From positions 1 to 36,303 of the forward strand of contig JAIXSF010000097.1 of NCBI GenBank assembly GCA_027484835.1: a stretch of DNA of 36,303 bases, read 5' to 3'. Of the stretch, positions 1 to 9,173 are shown piece after piece. Source of the DNA: Rhizobiaceae bacterium. GTDB lineage: Bacteria > Pseudomonadota > Alphaproteobacteria > Rhizobiales > Rhizobiaceae. Under the pieces are notes generated by a model, which did no database searches, had not been told where the DNA came from, and saw only the letters and a list, made by a program, of their open reading frames with translations. Numbering within the stretch: the stretch's first letter is position 1; each line of letters starts with the position of its first letter. A program made the translations under genes and the position numbers.

Positions 1-195
1 CCAGAGGCGACCGGCGGAGCCGGCGAGTGGGGGAGCCGAAATGCGCCAGCATTTTGGGGGTACCGCTCGTGCTTCGACGCTTTCCCGGCTCTCCGGCACG
101 ATCGGATATTCTGAGCAGACTTCTCCTCTCCGTATGGCACCAAAAAAAGCCGGATGCGGGCTCGATGCCCGCCGCCGGTTTCGCCATGAGCCAAA

Positions 196-229
196 GGAAA
201 AGAGCCCCGCCGGGTCTGGCGGAGCTCTT
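196..229 (-). terminator. Rho-independent terminator downstream of the DUF736 gene
   Basis: Minus-strand hairpin AAGAGC-(T)-CCGCC..GGCGG-(G)-GCTCTT followed by a short T-run (CTCTTTTCC), just after the stop at 242. Confidence 0.7.
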
Positions 230-241
230 CGGGATTGGGTC

Positions 242-559
242 TCAGGCCTCGCGCTTGGGGCGGTTCCAGATGAGGGCGTATTCGCCGTCCTTCTCGCCCG
301 GCCAAAGGGCCGCGGTGATCGGGGCATTGAAGCTCGGATCGTCCAGCTTGACCGAGATGTATTCCTCGCCGTCGTTGGAGACCGCCTTCCAGCCGGCGCC
401 GACCTCGACGCCGTTGCCGGCGGTGATGCGGAAGTCCGGGGCGTCGCGCGAGACGCGCTCGATCGGGTTCAGGCGGGCCTTCATGCTGACGGTGAGCGTG
501 CGCACCGTACCGACGATCGAGTTGTTGCCGTTGGTGGTGAATTCGCCGATGACTGCCAT
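242..559 (-). CDS. DUF736 domain-containing protein
   Basis: 105 aa; MAVIGEFTTNGNNSIVGTVRTLTV...NDGEEYISVKLDDPSFNAPITAAL is typical of the DUF736 family common on rhizobial plasmids and ICEs. Confidence 0.9.
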   Translation of the reverse strand: MAVIGEFTTNGNNSIVGTVRTLTVSMKARLNPIERVSRDAPDFRITAGNGVEVGAGWKAVSNDGEEYISVKLDDPSFNAPITAALWPGEKDGEYALIWNRPKREA

Positions 560-1280
560 GGTCGTGTTCCTTTCCGGTTACTCGGGCCGCGCCGATCGCG
601 GCCTCGATGACGGTGTTAAGACCGGGGGCGATCGATGCCGCACCGCCTGGCGGCCGGAACGCATGTGGAGGACGGCCGGGAGCGGCTTTCTTGGGTCGCG
701 AGGAATGCGAACCTGTTCGCAGGGGACGAAAGCCGCGGACGGCCGTTGCGGTTAAGGCGATCGAGACGAAGACGTTCCTCGGTCACACCAGATCCATCGA
801 GGTCCGCCTCGGTGTGGCCGGTTCTCGGCCGGATGGAACGCGATACCGGCAACTGGGATTGACGATCATCCGCCAACAGGCTGCGCAACGTTCGGCGCCA
901 TGCTCATGTCCTTGTCACGCCGCGGCCAGTCCCTACCCCGACGCCATCGCCGAAGTCTTCGGTCGCATCATCACCGCACCAGGATCGAAACCGCGCATGC
1001 TCGATGATGGCTCCATCGGCCGGCGAGGCTTTCGGGTTGTGCTGAGAAACGGCCGTCCTCTGCGCTCATCCCCGTGCCGGCCAAGCGGGACAGAGCGTCT
1101 CGCACCTCCCGGAGACGGCTGAGCGCCGCTACGGCCCTCGAAAGAGCCGAGTCCCACGCGGTCGGTGGTCGACGGCGGCCCACCGTCCCGGATGCAAGTG
1201 GCTCGCGGAACCGGCCAAAAGACGCAAGAATCGTGATAAAAGACTCGGCGACCGAAGACGCGACGAAGCAGGATGAAGCA

Positions 1281-1539
1281 ATGCTGAACACCGATACCCG
1301 CCAGGCGAACTGGCGGCGCGCCAATCCGGCGAAATACGACGCCCCACCTGGCCGTGCAGCGCGCCGTGAAGGCAGGCGAACTGGAAAAGCAGACATGCGA
1401 GGTCTGCGGGGTGGAAGCGGTCGATGCCCACAACGATCAATACGACGAGCCTTTGAAGGTTCGGTGGTTGTGCCGCCGGCATCACACCAGGCTTCACCAC
1501 TATGGCGAGGACATGTTTCCGGAGCGGGAGCGTCCGTAA
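1281..1539 (+). pseudogene. Small HNH-like zinc-binding protein, frameshifted (or a sequencing error)
   Basis: N-terminal frame MLNTDTRQANWRRANPAKYDA and downstream frame HLAVQRAVKAGELEKQTCEVCGVEAVDAHNDQYDEPLKVRWLCRRHHTRLHH join if one C is removed from the CCCC run at 1342-1345. Confidence 0.6.
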
Positions 1540-1591
1540 CAGGAGGTCGACCATATCGGGGAGGACCCGAGCCCTCCCCTTCGATATCCGA

Positions 1592-2518
1592 TCAGGCCGC
1601 ATCCCGTCTGGTCTCGGCATTCGGCTGAAGCTCGTGAAGATAGTTGACCGCACGCTGGGCATGCGCGGCCGCGGCGAAAATAAACCGCTTCTCGTTCTTC
1701 AGAATTTCGAGCCAGCTGGCAAGGTAGCTTGCGTGGTCGGGCCTGGGCTCGAGTTCCGGAACGATGCCGAGGTCGGCGGCCAAAAAGCAACCGCCAAGGT
1801 CCGCGATCAGCTCTTCATGGGCTCTGGACGCGCGATCCTTGTGGTAGCGGGAGAGGTCGCGATCAAGGCGATTTTTTGAGCCTGTCCAATGGGTTAGCTC
1901 ATGTCCGAGCGTCGCATAGTAACTCGGCGCATCGCGAAAACTCTCGAATGGCGGCATTTGTACGATATCAAGAGCTGGGTTGAAATAGGCCTGGTTGCCG
2001 CCATGCCGGATGACGGCGCCGGTATTGGCAAAAAAGGCGTCCGCATGGGCAATCCGCTCGACGGGATCGGGCGCGGGCGCCGAAGCGCGGTAATAGTGCT
2101 CGGCAAGTCCGTCGATCTGATCCGCGCAGAACACCGTATAGGCTTTCAGGAACGGAATTCCGCGCTCCACTTCCTCGCCCTTGGCATCCGTCTCCGTTTT
2201 CGTGAACTGGCTGGCATAGACGACGGTAGCGCCGGTCTCGCCCTTGCGGACATGACCGCCCAGTTCGACGCTTTGCTTGAAGGTCATCCAGGTGGGCGAA
2301 ACGAAGCCTCTCGACGCGGCTTCCGACCAGAGAAGCAGCGTGTTGATGCCTTGATAGGGGAGACGATTGTGGCGCAGCGGCCGCGTGATGCGCCCGGTTG
2401 TATTGGCCGCGTTCCAGGGCTTGACCCAAGGCCGCACGCCCGTTTCCAGATCGGCAACGATCCTGTCGGTGATGCGCGCGTAGATGTCGATGCGGGTGTT
2501 TTCCGATTTCCTGCTCAT
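1592..2518 (-). CDS. ardC: ArdC-like antirestriction protein (N-terminal ssDNA-binding domain plus zincin metallopeptidase)
   Basis: MSRKSENTRIDIYARITDRIVADLETGVRPWVKPW...; metallopeptidase motif GHELTHWTG...EELIADLG. Start set at 2518 (SD GGAGGT upstream); the tracked ORF extends further 5'. Confidence 0.88.
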   Translation of the reverse strand: MSRKSENTRIDIYARITDRIVADLETGVRPWVKPWNAANTTGRITRPLRHNRLPYQGINTLLLWSEAASRGFVSPTWMTFKQSVELGGHVRKGETGATVVYASQFTKTETDAKGEEVERGIPFLKAYTVFCADQIDGLAEHYYRASAPAPDPVERIAHADAFFANTGAVIRHGGNQAYFNPALDIVQMPPFESFRDAPSYYATLGHELTHWTGSKNRLDRDLSRYHKDRASRAHEELIADLGGCFLAADLGIVPELEPRPDHASYLASWLEILKNEKRFIFAAAAHAQRAVNYLHELQPNAETRRDAA

Positions 2519-2844
2519 GGTTCTCATACCTCCGTGTTGGGGAGACCGCGCCGATCGCGGCCCCGTCGCGAAGGGCCAAAAGCAGGAGCGATCGGGAGGC
2601 AGGCGCACCGGAACGGTCGGAACGCATGTGGAGGACGGCGAGAGCCGTTGCGCCTTGCCACCGGCTCCTGCAGGACCGACGCACGGGACGGGCCGCGATG
2701 CGGCGTCTCGTCCATCTCTTTCTGTTCTTGCGTTTCCTTTCCCGGCGCCCGGCAATAACGGCCGCGCGAAGAGGCCGCCTTCGAAGGAAGGCAGCCTCGA
2801 TGCAGATCGGGATGGGGCGGAGCCGAAGCTCCGCCGGTATGGCC

Positions 2845-3453
2845 TCAGTCGAAGGCCAACATCTGCGCTTCGGCCGCCTTGCGGTCGAGCCTCTCGCCTG
2901 GATTGTCGACCGGGCGGTCGAAGGGCTTCCAGGTCTCCCCGACGACCTGCTCGTAGGCGGCGACAGCACCTTCGGCAGCCATCCGAAGCGCATGGGCCTG
3001 AACGCCTATGTCGGCGGCGAATTCACGCTTGCGCTGCGCATTGCTGTCATAGCCGACCGGACCGAGATCGTCCTCGCGATCGTCGCCCGCACCCTTGGCG
3101 GTGGCGTCGCGCGCCTCGGTGACGGCGCGGGAATAGAACTGTCCGGCGCCATGGGCCGATCCGACATAGGCGCCGACGATACGCTGGAGATGGATCTGCA
3201 TTGCCCGTTCGCCCAAGCCCTCGGAGAGGCCGGTGGCGGTCTCGACGATTAGGCGTTCGTGCATGTCGCGGATGCCATCGCTATCGAGGATGGCGGTGCC
3301 AAAACTCTCGGCGATGCGAAGCGCCTGGCCTTCGTCGGGGCATGTGAGACGGACCATTTCGAGGGTGGCGCCCTTGCGGAGCTGGACCACACGGGCCGAA
3401 GGGCGGCTGGTTTGGCGGTTCGTTTGACGGGAGGTGCTTGCAGGCTTTGACAT
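2845..3453 (-). CDS. Conserved hypothetical protein of rhizobial plasmid type
   Basis: 202-aa ORF with protein-like composition, in the same orientation and spacing as neighbouring plasmid genes. Confidence 0.7.
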   Translation of the reverse strand: MSKPASTSRQTNRQTSRPSARVVQLRKGATLEMVRLTCPDEGQALRIAESFGTAILDSDGIRDMHERLIVETATGLSEGLGERAMQIHLQRIVGAYVGSAHGAGQFYSRAVTEARDATAKGAGDDREDDLGPVGYDSNAQRKREFAADIGVQAHALRMAAEGAVAAYEQVVGETWKPFDRPVDNPGERLDRKAAEAQMLAFD

Positions 3454-3499
3454 GACGGTTTCCTTTCTAAAGGCTTCCGAAGCGGTTCCGGCCCCCTGG

Positions 3500-3733
3500 C
3501 CGGTCTGTCCTTCGGTGCGGTCGAAGAGAACCGGCGCCAGCCGGGCGGTTCAGGGTCCGGGCAGGCCGGATCGAGCGAAGCCGGTATGCGGGCGAGCGGG
3601 ACCAACGGTCCTGCGCCGTTCCCGCGTGCCTGCTTTGCGATGAGCGGCATGACCGGCCGCCCCGCGGCGCGCAAGCGGCCTTGAAGCGGACGGGCGCTGG
3701 TTCAGACCGCAGCAAAACCGAAGGACAGACCGG
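3500..3733. repeat. Perfect 17-bp inverted repeat bracketing an intergenic region
   Basis: CCGGTCTGTCCTTCGGT (3500-3516) and its exact reverse complement ACCGAAGGACAGACCGG (3717-3733). Confidence 0.8.
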
Positions 3734-3788
3734 AGAGGCGGGCCGCGTCCAGATGCCGTAGCGGACAAGGCAACCGGCCGTGAGCGCG

Positions 3789-4253
3789 CTACACCTCGTC
3801 ATCCCCGGCGCCGTCCGCGTTTTGTGCTGGCGCTGCGGTCGCAGCTCTTGCCGAAGCCGCGCCGGGTAGCCGATAGGACTGCAGCCAGGTCGGGCCATGG
3901 GAATTGCGCAGACCGCGAAGGATCCCGCCATCGTCATGGGGCGCGCCGCCCATCCAGACATTGTTCAGAACGCTCTTCCATCGCCGGCCGTGTCTGGCGG
4001 CATAGGCCTGCAGCGCCGTCTCCTGCTCGGGGGTGAGTGGAGGAAGGCGATCGCACTTCGGCAGGCGCCTGCGCACTTCGGGCACGCCGTCGGCATGGCC
4101 TACTTTCGCGGCAATCAATCGCTTGAGCTCGGCCACACCGGCGTCAAGGCAGGCCTTGCCCTCCAGATGATGGAACTGCCGCCAGAAGGCGGCGCGCTCC
4201 TGAGGTGCCGGACCGATACCGGCCTCGCGTTCGAGATCTCTGATCGTCGCCAT
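3789..4253 (-). CDS. Conserved hypothetical protein
   Basis: 154 aa; MATIRDLEREAGIGPAPQERAAFWRQFHHLEGKACLDAGVAELKRLIAAKVGH... Confidence 0.65.
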   Translation of the reverse strand: MATIRDLEREAGIGPAPQERAAFWRQFHHLEGKACLDAGVAELKRLIAAKVGHADGVPEVRRRLPKCDRLPPLTPEQETALQAYAARHGRRWKSVLNNVWMGGAPHDDGGILRGLRNSHGPTWLQSYRLPGAASARAATAAPAQNADGAGDDEV

Positions 4254-4257
4254 GGCG

Positions 4258-4623
4258 CTAGATCTCCCCCCGTGTTTGAGCTCGAAGCTTTGCGGCGCCG
4301 GGGCTTTCGCGACAGGCGACTATCGCGGCCTCCTGCCGTGCGAGCTTGTGGGAAAGCGCATCGATCTCCGGCTGACGCTCGGCGGTGATGGCGGCGAGAT
4401 TGGAACGATAGCGGGCGAGGAAGGCGTCCGGTTCCGGTGGCCTGCCGCAGCGATATCTCGGCCGGCGGGCCCCAAGCGACGGAATCAAAGCCGTCATTTT
4501 GCGGATGATCTGGCGCTCGATCATTGCGAGCTGGTGCCGGGTCTGCCGGCAGGCCTCTTCCATGCGGCGTAACCGAGCCTGACGATCGATCGAGGGCATC
4601 ATGGCCTCGTCCTCCCCGTCCAT
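4258..4623 (-). CDS. Conserved hypothetical, helical protein
   Basis: 121 aa; tight spacing to neighbours; RLRRMEEACRQTRHQLAMIERQIIRKMTALIPSLGARRPRYRCGRPPEPDAFLARYR... Confidence 0.6.
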   Translation of the reverse strand: MDGEDEAMMPSIDRQARLRRMEEACRQTRHQLAMIERQIIRKMTALIPSLGARRPRYRCGRPPEPDAFLARYRSNLAAITAERQPEIDALSHKLARQEAAIVACRESPGAAKLRAQTRGEI

Positions 4624-5489
4624 GTGACGAAGCTCGACGGGCCGTCATAGGCGGCATGCCGCGCCGCGTCGATGACGAAGCCGAACCGCCCGGCCTGATA
4701 TTCGGTGGACGCAACCAGGAAGCGCCGTTCTTCGACATGAGCATCACGTCTTCCGCCGCGGGTGGCGATCACCTCGGTCATGCCGGGATGATGATAAGAG
4801 TGAAGCGCTGATATCACGATCCAGTTGCCGGCATGTTTCTGTTCGAAGGCGCGCCGGTCCTTCACATGAGGTTTACCAGGCGCGAGGACCGTGCCGGACA
4901 TCGTTTCCCACGCATCGGGCTGCCAATCCTTGAGCTTTGCTTCCGCCGAACGCCGCTCGACCCCGGTGAAGAGGTCCGGGAAAGTAATGGCAACGGCGGC
5001 CCAGGCTGAATCTTCCTCATAGAAGCCGTCCCCCGAACGAAGCAGCGGGTGGACCATTGCGTTCCGCTCGGGCGAAAGCGAGAAGCCGCCATGGCCTGCC
5101 GTCGTGTGGGCAACAACGCCCTCCGCATAGAGCGTGGCGCCCTGCGATGGTCCCCACGGCGTATTGCAGGCGATGCGGACGGTCCGGCGTGCGAGCGCCC
5201 GGAGTTCGCGGCAATGCTCGGCCTGCTCGACCATGCGCGCGCGAAACGCGGCCTCATCCTCGATCGAACCATGGTACGAATAGAAATCGTCGCGCCTGAG
5301 CGCGGCAAGCGGCCGCGAGACGCACCAGGCGCTCGCCAGCAGATGCCCGCCATCGCGGGATGGCAGCATGGCAAAGACGAGATCGCCGACCCGCGCAACG
5401 GCCATGCCGTCAGCGCGGCCGAATTCCACGCCAGCAATATCGTCGCTACCGACCTCCCGGGTTTGCGATTGGATGGGCATCGTATTCAT
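4599..5489 (-). CDS. DUF7007-like conserved plasmid protein
   Basis: 296 aa; LYAEGVVAHTTAGHGGFSLSPERNAMVHPLLR... resembles the DUF7007 type; overlaps the downstream ORF. Confidence 0.65.
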   Translation of the reverse strand: MNTMPIQSQTREVGSDDIAGVEFGRADGMAVARVGDLVFAMLPSRDGGHLLASAWCVSRPLAALRRDDFYSYHGSIEDEAAFRARMVEQAEHCRELRALARRTVRIACNTPWGPSQGATLYAEGVVAHTTAGHGGFSLSPERNAMVHPLLRSGDGFYEEDSAWAAVAITFPDLFTGVERRSAEAKLKDWQPDAWETMSGTVLAPGKPHVKDRRAFEQKHAGNWIVISALHSYHHPGMTEVIATRGGRRDAHVEERRFLVASTEYQAGRFGFVIDAARHAAYDGPSSFVTWTGRTRP

Positions 5490-5962
5490 GGCGCGGTCCT
5501 CCCGTCATCAGCCTCTGCGGCTGCTTCCTCGGGCGTCACCTCCTCGAGCACGGCGCTCGGGTAGCGATGAGACTGCAACCAGGCCTCGGCAGCCTCCCGG
5601 TCATCGGCAAGATGGATGAGTTCGCGCGTCTCGCCAGCGCGGTTGAAGATGCGCACGGTGCCGAGCGGCGGGCGCTCGAGGAGCTTGAAGGTGAGATCGG
5701 AATCGAGCCCGAAGGTCCGGTGGAGGGTCACGAGGATGGTGGACTTGCCGCCGATGTCCTCCTGATGGAGCGTAGAATACCCCGGCGACGTGTAGCTGCC
5801 GAGCTTGCGCGGGCCTTCCTTGCGGATGAGCCGGCCTTGGCTGTTTCTGGTTTGCCAGGCGGCGAGCTTCTTGTGGAAACGTTCCGGCGGGCGGGGCGTG
5901 CCGTCCGACCAGGATACGACGGCGCCGATCGGGGCAAGATCGAATATGAGGGATGCAGACAT
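5486..5962 (-). CDS. Conserved hypothetical plasmid protein
   Basis: Start taken at MSASLIFDLAPIGAVVSWSDGTPRPPERFHKKLAAW (ATG at 5962); ATGA-type overlap with the 4599-5489 gene. Confidence 0.65.
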   Translation of the reverse strand: MSASLIFDLAPIGAVVSWSDGTPRPPERFHKKLAAWQTRNSQGRLIRKEGPRKLGSYTSPGYSTLHQEDIGGKSTILVTLHRTFGLDSDLTFKLLERPPLGTVRIFNRAGETRELIHLADDREAAEAWLQSHRYPSAVLEEVTPEEAAAEADDGRTAP

Positions 5963-6059
5963 GAGAAAGCCTCCAGTTCCGGTTCTGCGGTTGATGGAAA
6001 CGAAAGCGCCGCCGGGGCGGCCGGCGGCGATCGTCATTCGGGAGGGAAAAGGCGGTCGG

Positions 6060-7793
6060 CTATTCCGCCGCGACGCGATAGGCGTCCTGCTCTTCATCGG
6101 CATCGGACGCTTCGGGGGCATCCTCGAAGGAGCCGGGACCATCGCCTGTGCGCTCAAACGGATCAAGGTCCTCGTTTCCGTCGAGGCCGGCCTCTCTCTC
6201 ATCGAACGTCTCGCCCTGCCTGATCAGATCGGCGACACCTTCAGGATCCGGCGCGAAGAGCGCCGACGCATGGACGAAGTGCCCGTCTTTGAAGTGCTCG
6301 ACCAAGGCCGTGCGGGTCTCCCGCACCCGCGGGCGCGGCAGCACGTTCGCCTCGCCCGCCGCCTTCTCAAGAGCCTGCCGCGACAGGCACAGCAGGAAAT
6401 CCTCCGAGCCCATGTTCGGCAGGTAACCGTCGGCGCCGATGACGTCGCCAGCGATGCGGGAAACGATGCCGCTGTTCGACATCCCGCGCCGGCACGAGAG
6501 CACGTCGATCAGCACCGAGCGCGCCGCCACCCGCACCATCTCCATGTCGAAGGCGAGCCTGCCGTCCTCGGAAAAGAGGGTCGCGGCGTGACGCGTGAAC
6601 CGCTTGCCGAACACGGTATCGCCGGCGCCGCTGTCGACCCGGACATTCTGACCGGCAAAGGCAAGCACCAGCAGCGCGATGAGCATATCGTCCTCGATCG
6701 GCGCCCGGCTGAGCGCCTCATGCAGCGCATCGGTGCGAAAGTCGCCGATCATGTCCAGGCCCTTCTGCGTGACGTCGGGACGCGGCTTCGGCGCATCCAC
6801 GATCGAGCCGTCATGAACGTTGTCCTGCCCGGCGACGGCCGACGTGCCGCCCTTGGCCTTGTTCTTGTCCTCGGGCATGCGGAAGGCGACCGACTGGACC
6901 TTGCCGTCGCGGTCGAGATACATGGCAACGTGGTCGGACTTGGAAGGTTTGCCGTAGACACGCTCGGCCTTCTTCGGCAGTTCCGGCTGGCCCCAGGAGT
7001 TCGCCTCGACGATCGCGCCCTTCTTCGGCAGGTTCGCCGTCATCCATTCCTGCTGCGCGCCGAGGAAGGCCTCGACATCGGTGGTGTACCTGTTGTCCTC
7101 GTCGGCCGGACTGAATAGATCCTCGGCCCACTCGATGCCATAGGCCGCACGCAGATCGTCGCCAAAACTTGCGTCGCGGGCATACATGCGGGTCTTCGAC
7201 AGGGCATTGGCAATCTGCCACCAGGCCGCCGTGTCGCCCTTCTTCGGCTTATTGGCCTTCCAGACTTCCTTCTGCTCGTCGATCGCGGCTGCCGCGATGG
7301 TGCGCAACTGCTGTTCGTTGGGCATGTCGCCCTTGGCCATCTGGTCGAGCATGGCGGGCAGAACATTGGCGAGCAGGCGAAGTTTGCGGATCTGTCGGAC
7401 CGGCAAGGCCAGCGCCATGGCGATCGCCTCCTCGGTCCAACCGAGGGCAACAAGCCGTTCCGTGCCGCGCCATTGGTCGATCGCGTTAAGCGGCTCCCGC
7501 GCGATGTTTTCGATCATGGAGCGCATTGCGCCATTGTCGTTGGCCGCATCGGTCACCAGCACCTCGATCTCCTCAAGGCCGGCGGCGATCGCCTGTTTGA
7601 CGCGGCGGTGGCCGGCCTGGATGATGTAGCCGTTGCCGCCATCGGTTTCGGGCGAAATGACCGGCGGCTGGATGATGCCGACAGCTTTCACCGTCGCCAG
7701 CAGCAGCGCATCCGCCTGCGGCGATGATTTCGAGCGGCGGGCGTCGTCGGGATTGTCCTTCAGCGCACGCGGGTCGAGTTTGAGGATCTGCAT
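6060..7793 (-). CDS. ParB/Srx-domain plasmid protein (ParB-like N-terminal nuclease domain)
   Basis: 577 aa; GIIQPPVISPETDGGNGYIIQAGHRRVKQAIAAGLEEIEVLVTDAANDNGAMRSMIENIAREPLNAIDQWRGTERLV. Confidence 0.85.
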   Translation of the reverse strand: MQILKLDPRALKDNPDDARRSKSSPQADALLLATVKAVGIIQPPVISPETDGGNGYIIQAGHRRVKQAIAAGLEEIEVLVTDAANDNGAMRSMIENIAREPLNAIDQWRGTERLVALGWTEEAIAMALALPVRQIRKLRLLANVLPAMLDQMAKGDMPNEQQLRTIAAAAIDEQKEVWKANKPKKGDTAAWWQIANALSKTRMYARDASFGDDLRAAYGIEWAEDLFSPADEDNRYTTDVEAFLGAQQEWMTANLPKKGAIVEANSWGQPELPKKAERVYGKPSKSDHVAMYLDRDGKVQSVAFRMPEDKNKAKGGTSAVAGQDNVHDGSIVDAPKPRPDVTQKGLDMIGDFRTDALHEALSRAPIEDDMLIALLVLAFAGQNVRVDSGAGDTVFGKRFTRHAATLFSEDGRLAFDMEMVRVAARSVLIDVLSCRRGMSNSGIVSRIAGDVIGADGYLPNMGSEDFLLCLSRQALEKAAGEANVLPRPRVRETRTALVEHFKDGHFVHASALFAPDPEGVADLIRQGETFDEREAGLDGNEDLDPFERTGDGPGSFEDAPEASDADEEQDAYRVAAE

Positions 7794-8106
7794 GGGATTT
7801 GCTCCTTTAAGGATTCCGGAGCGGCGGTTGCCACCCCTTCCGTCTTCAGTTTTTCCGAAGACACTTCCCGGACCGCAGAGCGGACAGACCGGCGCAACTG
7901 CGCCCGAGCGGCCCTGCCCGTCAGGGCGAGCGGAGCAAAGCTTTGCGAGAACGACGGACAGGGGTGAGGAGGGGGCGGTTGAGCGAGAGCGTCGACGGGA
8001 GGGCCGATCTGCGAGTACCCCCTCTTCCCACCTTTTCTTTTTCCTCTAGAACCTTTCCTTCCGACCTTTCAACGGCGACAGCGACGGGTTGCGGAAGGAG
8101 ACTTGA

Positions 8107-8922
8107 GTGACGATACCGACATGGGCTTTGGCCCAAGCGAACATGAGCGTATGCATCAACGGAACCTTCATCCCGTTCAAGAACGCGCCCGACGCGATGC
8201 ACCGCTTTGTTCGCCCCGCCTTGTTTTCGACAGCCGACGAGGTCTACGAGCTAAGGTTCTTCGGCTCAGCCTTTCTCGGCAGATATCGGGGTGCGAGCGT
8301 AGCGATCTCGGCGGCTCATCAAACGGACGTCTCGGTCGGCGCGCCTCCGGCAGAGAAATTTGTTGTTGTCGTGAAGAGCGCAGGCCAGAACCTCGCAATT
8401 CCGCCAACCAACCTGCATATCCCTGTCGTCGAAAATCCGGATCATCAGTCACTCCGGGATCTGATATTTTTCGCGTTCGGGCACGAACCTGCGCGAACTG
8501 TCCATCTCGATCTGACCGAGGTGCTCTGGTCGGACGCGGAACACGTTGCGGTCGATTACTCGTTCCTGATCGGTTATCCCACCAGTTCAAACATCATTGA
8601 ACTCGACCCTGACGACCCAACGAGGCTTTCCAATTTCACCATGCGATGGATCAGGCAGGATCTGGAAGCGGCAGGGCCGCAGCTGCTGGATACTGAACAC
8701 AGGAACATCTTCGTCAAACACAAACGATCAACACGAGACAGTGTCGACCCCGACGGGTTGAGCGGATCGCCAGTGTTTTCGATCGTCAGGCGCGGTTTGA
8801 GGGAAAGGTTTCTGCGTTTCGACGGCATCGTCACGAACGCAAATGGGGACCGCTTCGCCGTATACCCAAGCGTATTTATTCGCGACATGCTGGATCATAT
8901 CGTTGAGCAGGGGCAGGCGTGA
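8107..8922 (+). CDS. Standalone trypsin-like (chymotrypsin-fold) serine protease-like protein
   Basis: 271 aa from a GTG start with SD GGAAGGAG; GSAFLGRYRGASVAISAAHQ (TAAHC-like) and DPDGLSGSPVFS (GxSGxP-like serine motif). Confidence 0.65.
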   Translation: MTIPTWALAQANMSVCINGTFIPFKNAPDAMHRFVRPALFSTADEVYELRFFGSAFLGRYRGASVAISAAHQTDVSVGAPPAEKFVVVVKSAGQNLAIPPTNLHIPVVENPDHQSLRDLIFFAFGHEPARTVHLDLTEVLWSDAEHVAVDYSFLIGYPTSSNIIELDPDDPTRLSNFTMRWIRQDLEAAGPQLLDTEHRNIFVKHKRSTRDSVDPDGLSGSPVFSIVRRGLRERFLRFDGIVTNANGDRFAVYPSVFIRDMLDHIVEQGQA

Positions 8923-8956
8923 ACCACTCATCGCCGGTGGAAGAGGTTGCCCTGAT

Positions 8957-8988
8957 AAAAAAAGAGGGCCAGCGGAAGCCGCGGCCCT
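8957..8988 (-). terminator. Strong Rho-independent terminator for the minus-strand methylase-helicase operon
   Basis: On the minus strand AGGGCC-GCGG-CTT-CCGC-(T)-GGCCCT hairpin followed by CTTTTTTT. Confidence 0.8.
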
Positions 8989-9173
8989 TTAGAGTGTGAA
9001 GGTCAATAAACCTCCAGAGGGGAACAGCTGGTGCGGCGGAACTGGGAGGAGTGACCGCCATTTGCATCAGCTATAGGCAACATGCCCTTTTTCTGACCAA
9101 TCGCATACCACTTTTTGTGCAATGCAGCTATGCAGATGCTGCTGTGCATTCAAAATCGGCGTGATACGGCCGC

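Noticed and set aside
27-1662. Long overlapping ORFs on both strands at the start of the window (27-755, 41-610, 607-1122, 933-1433, 1074-1662).
   Set aside because: Arg/Pro/Ser-rich frame shadows in high-GC DNA; no family signature except the short HNH-like segment.
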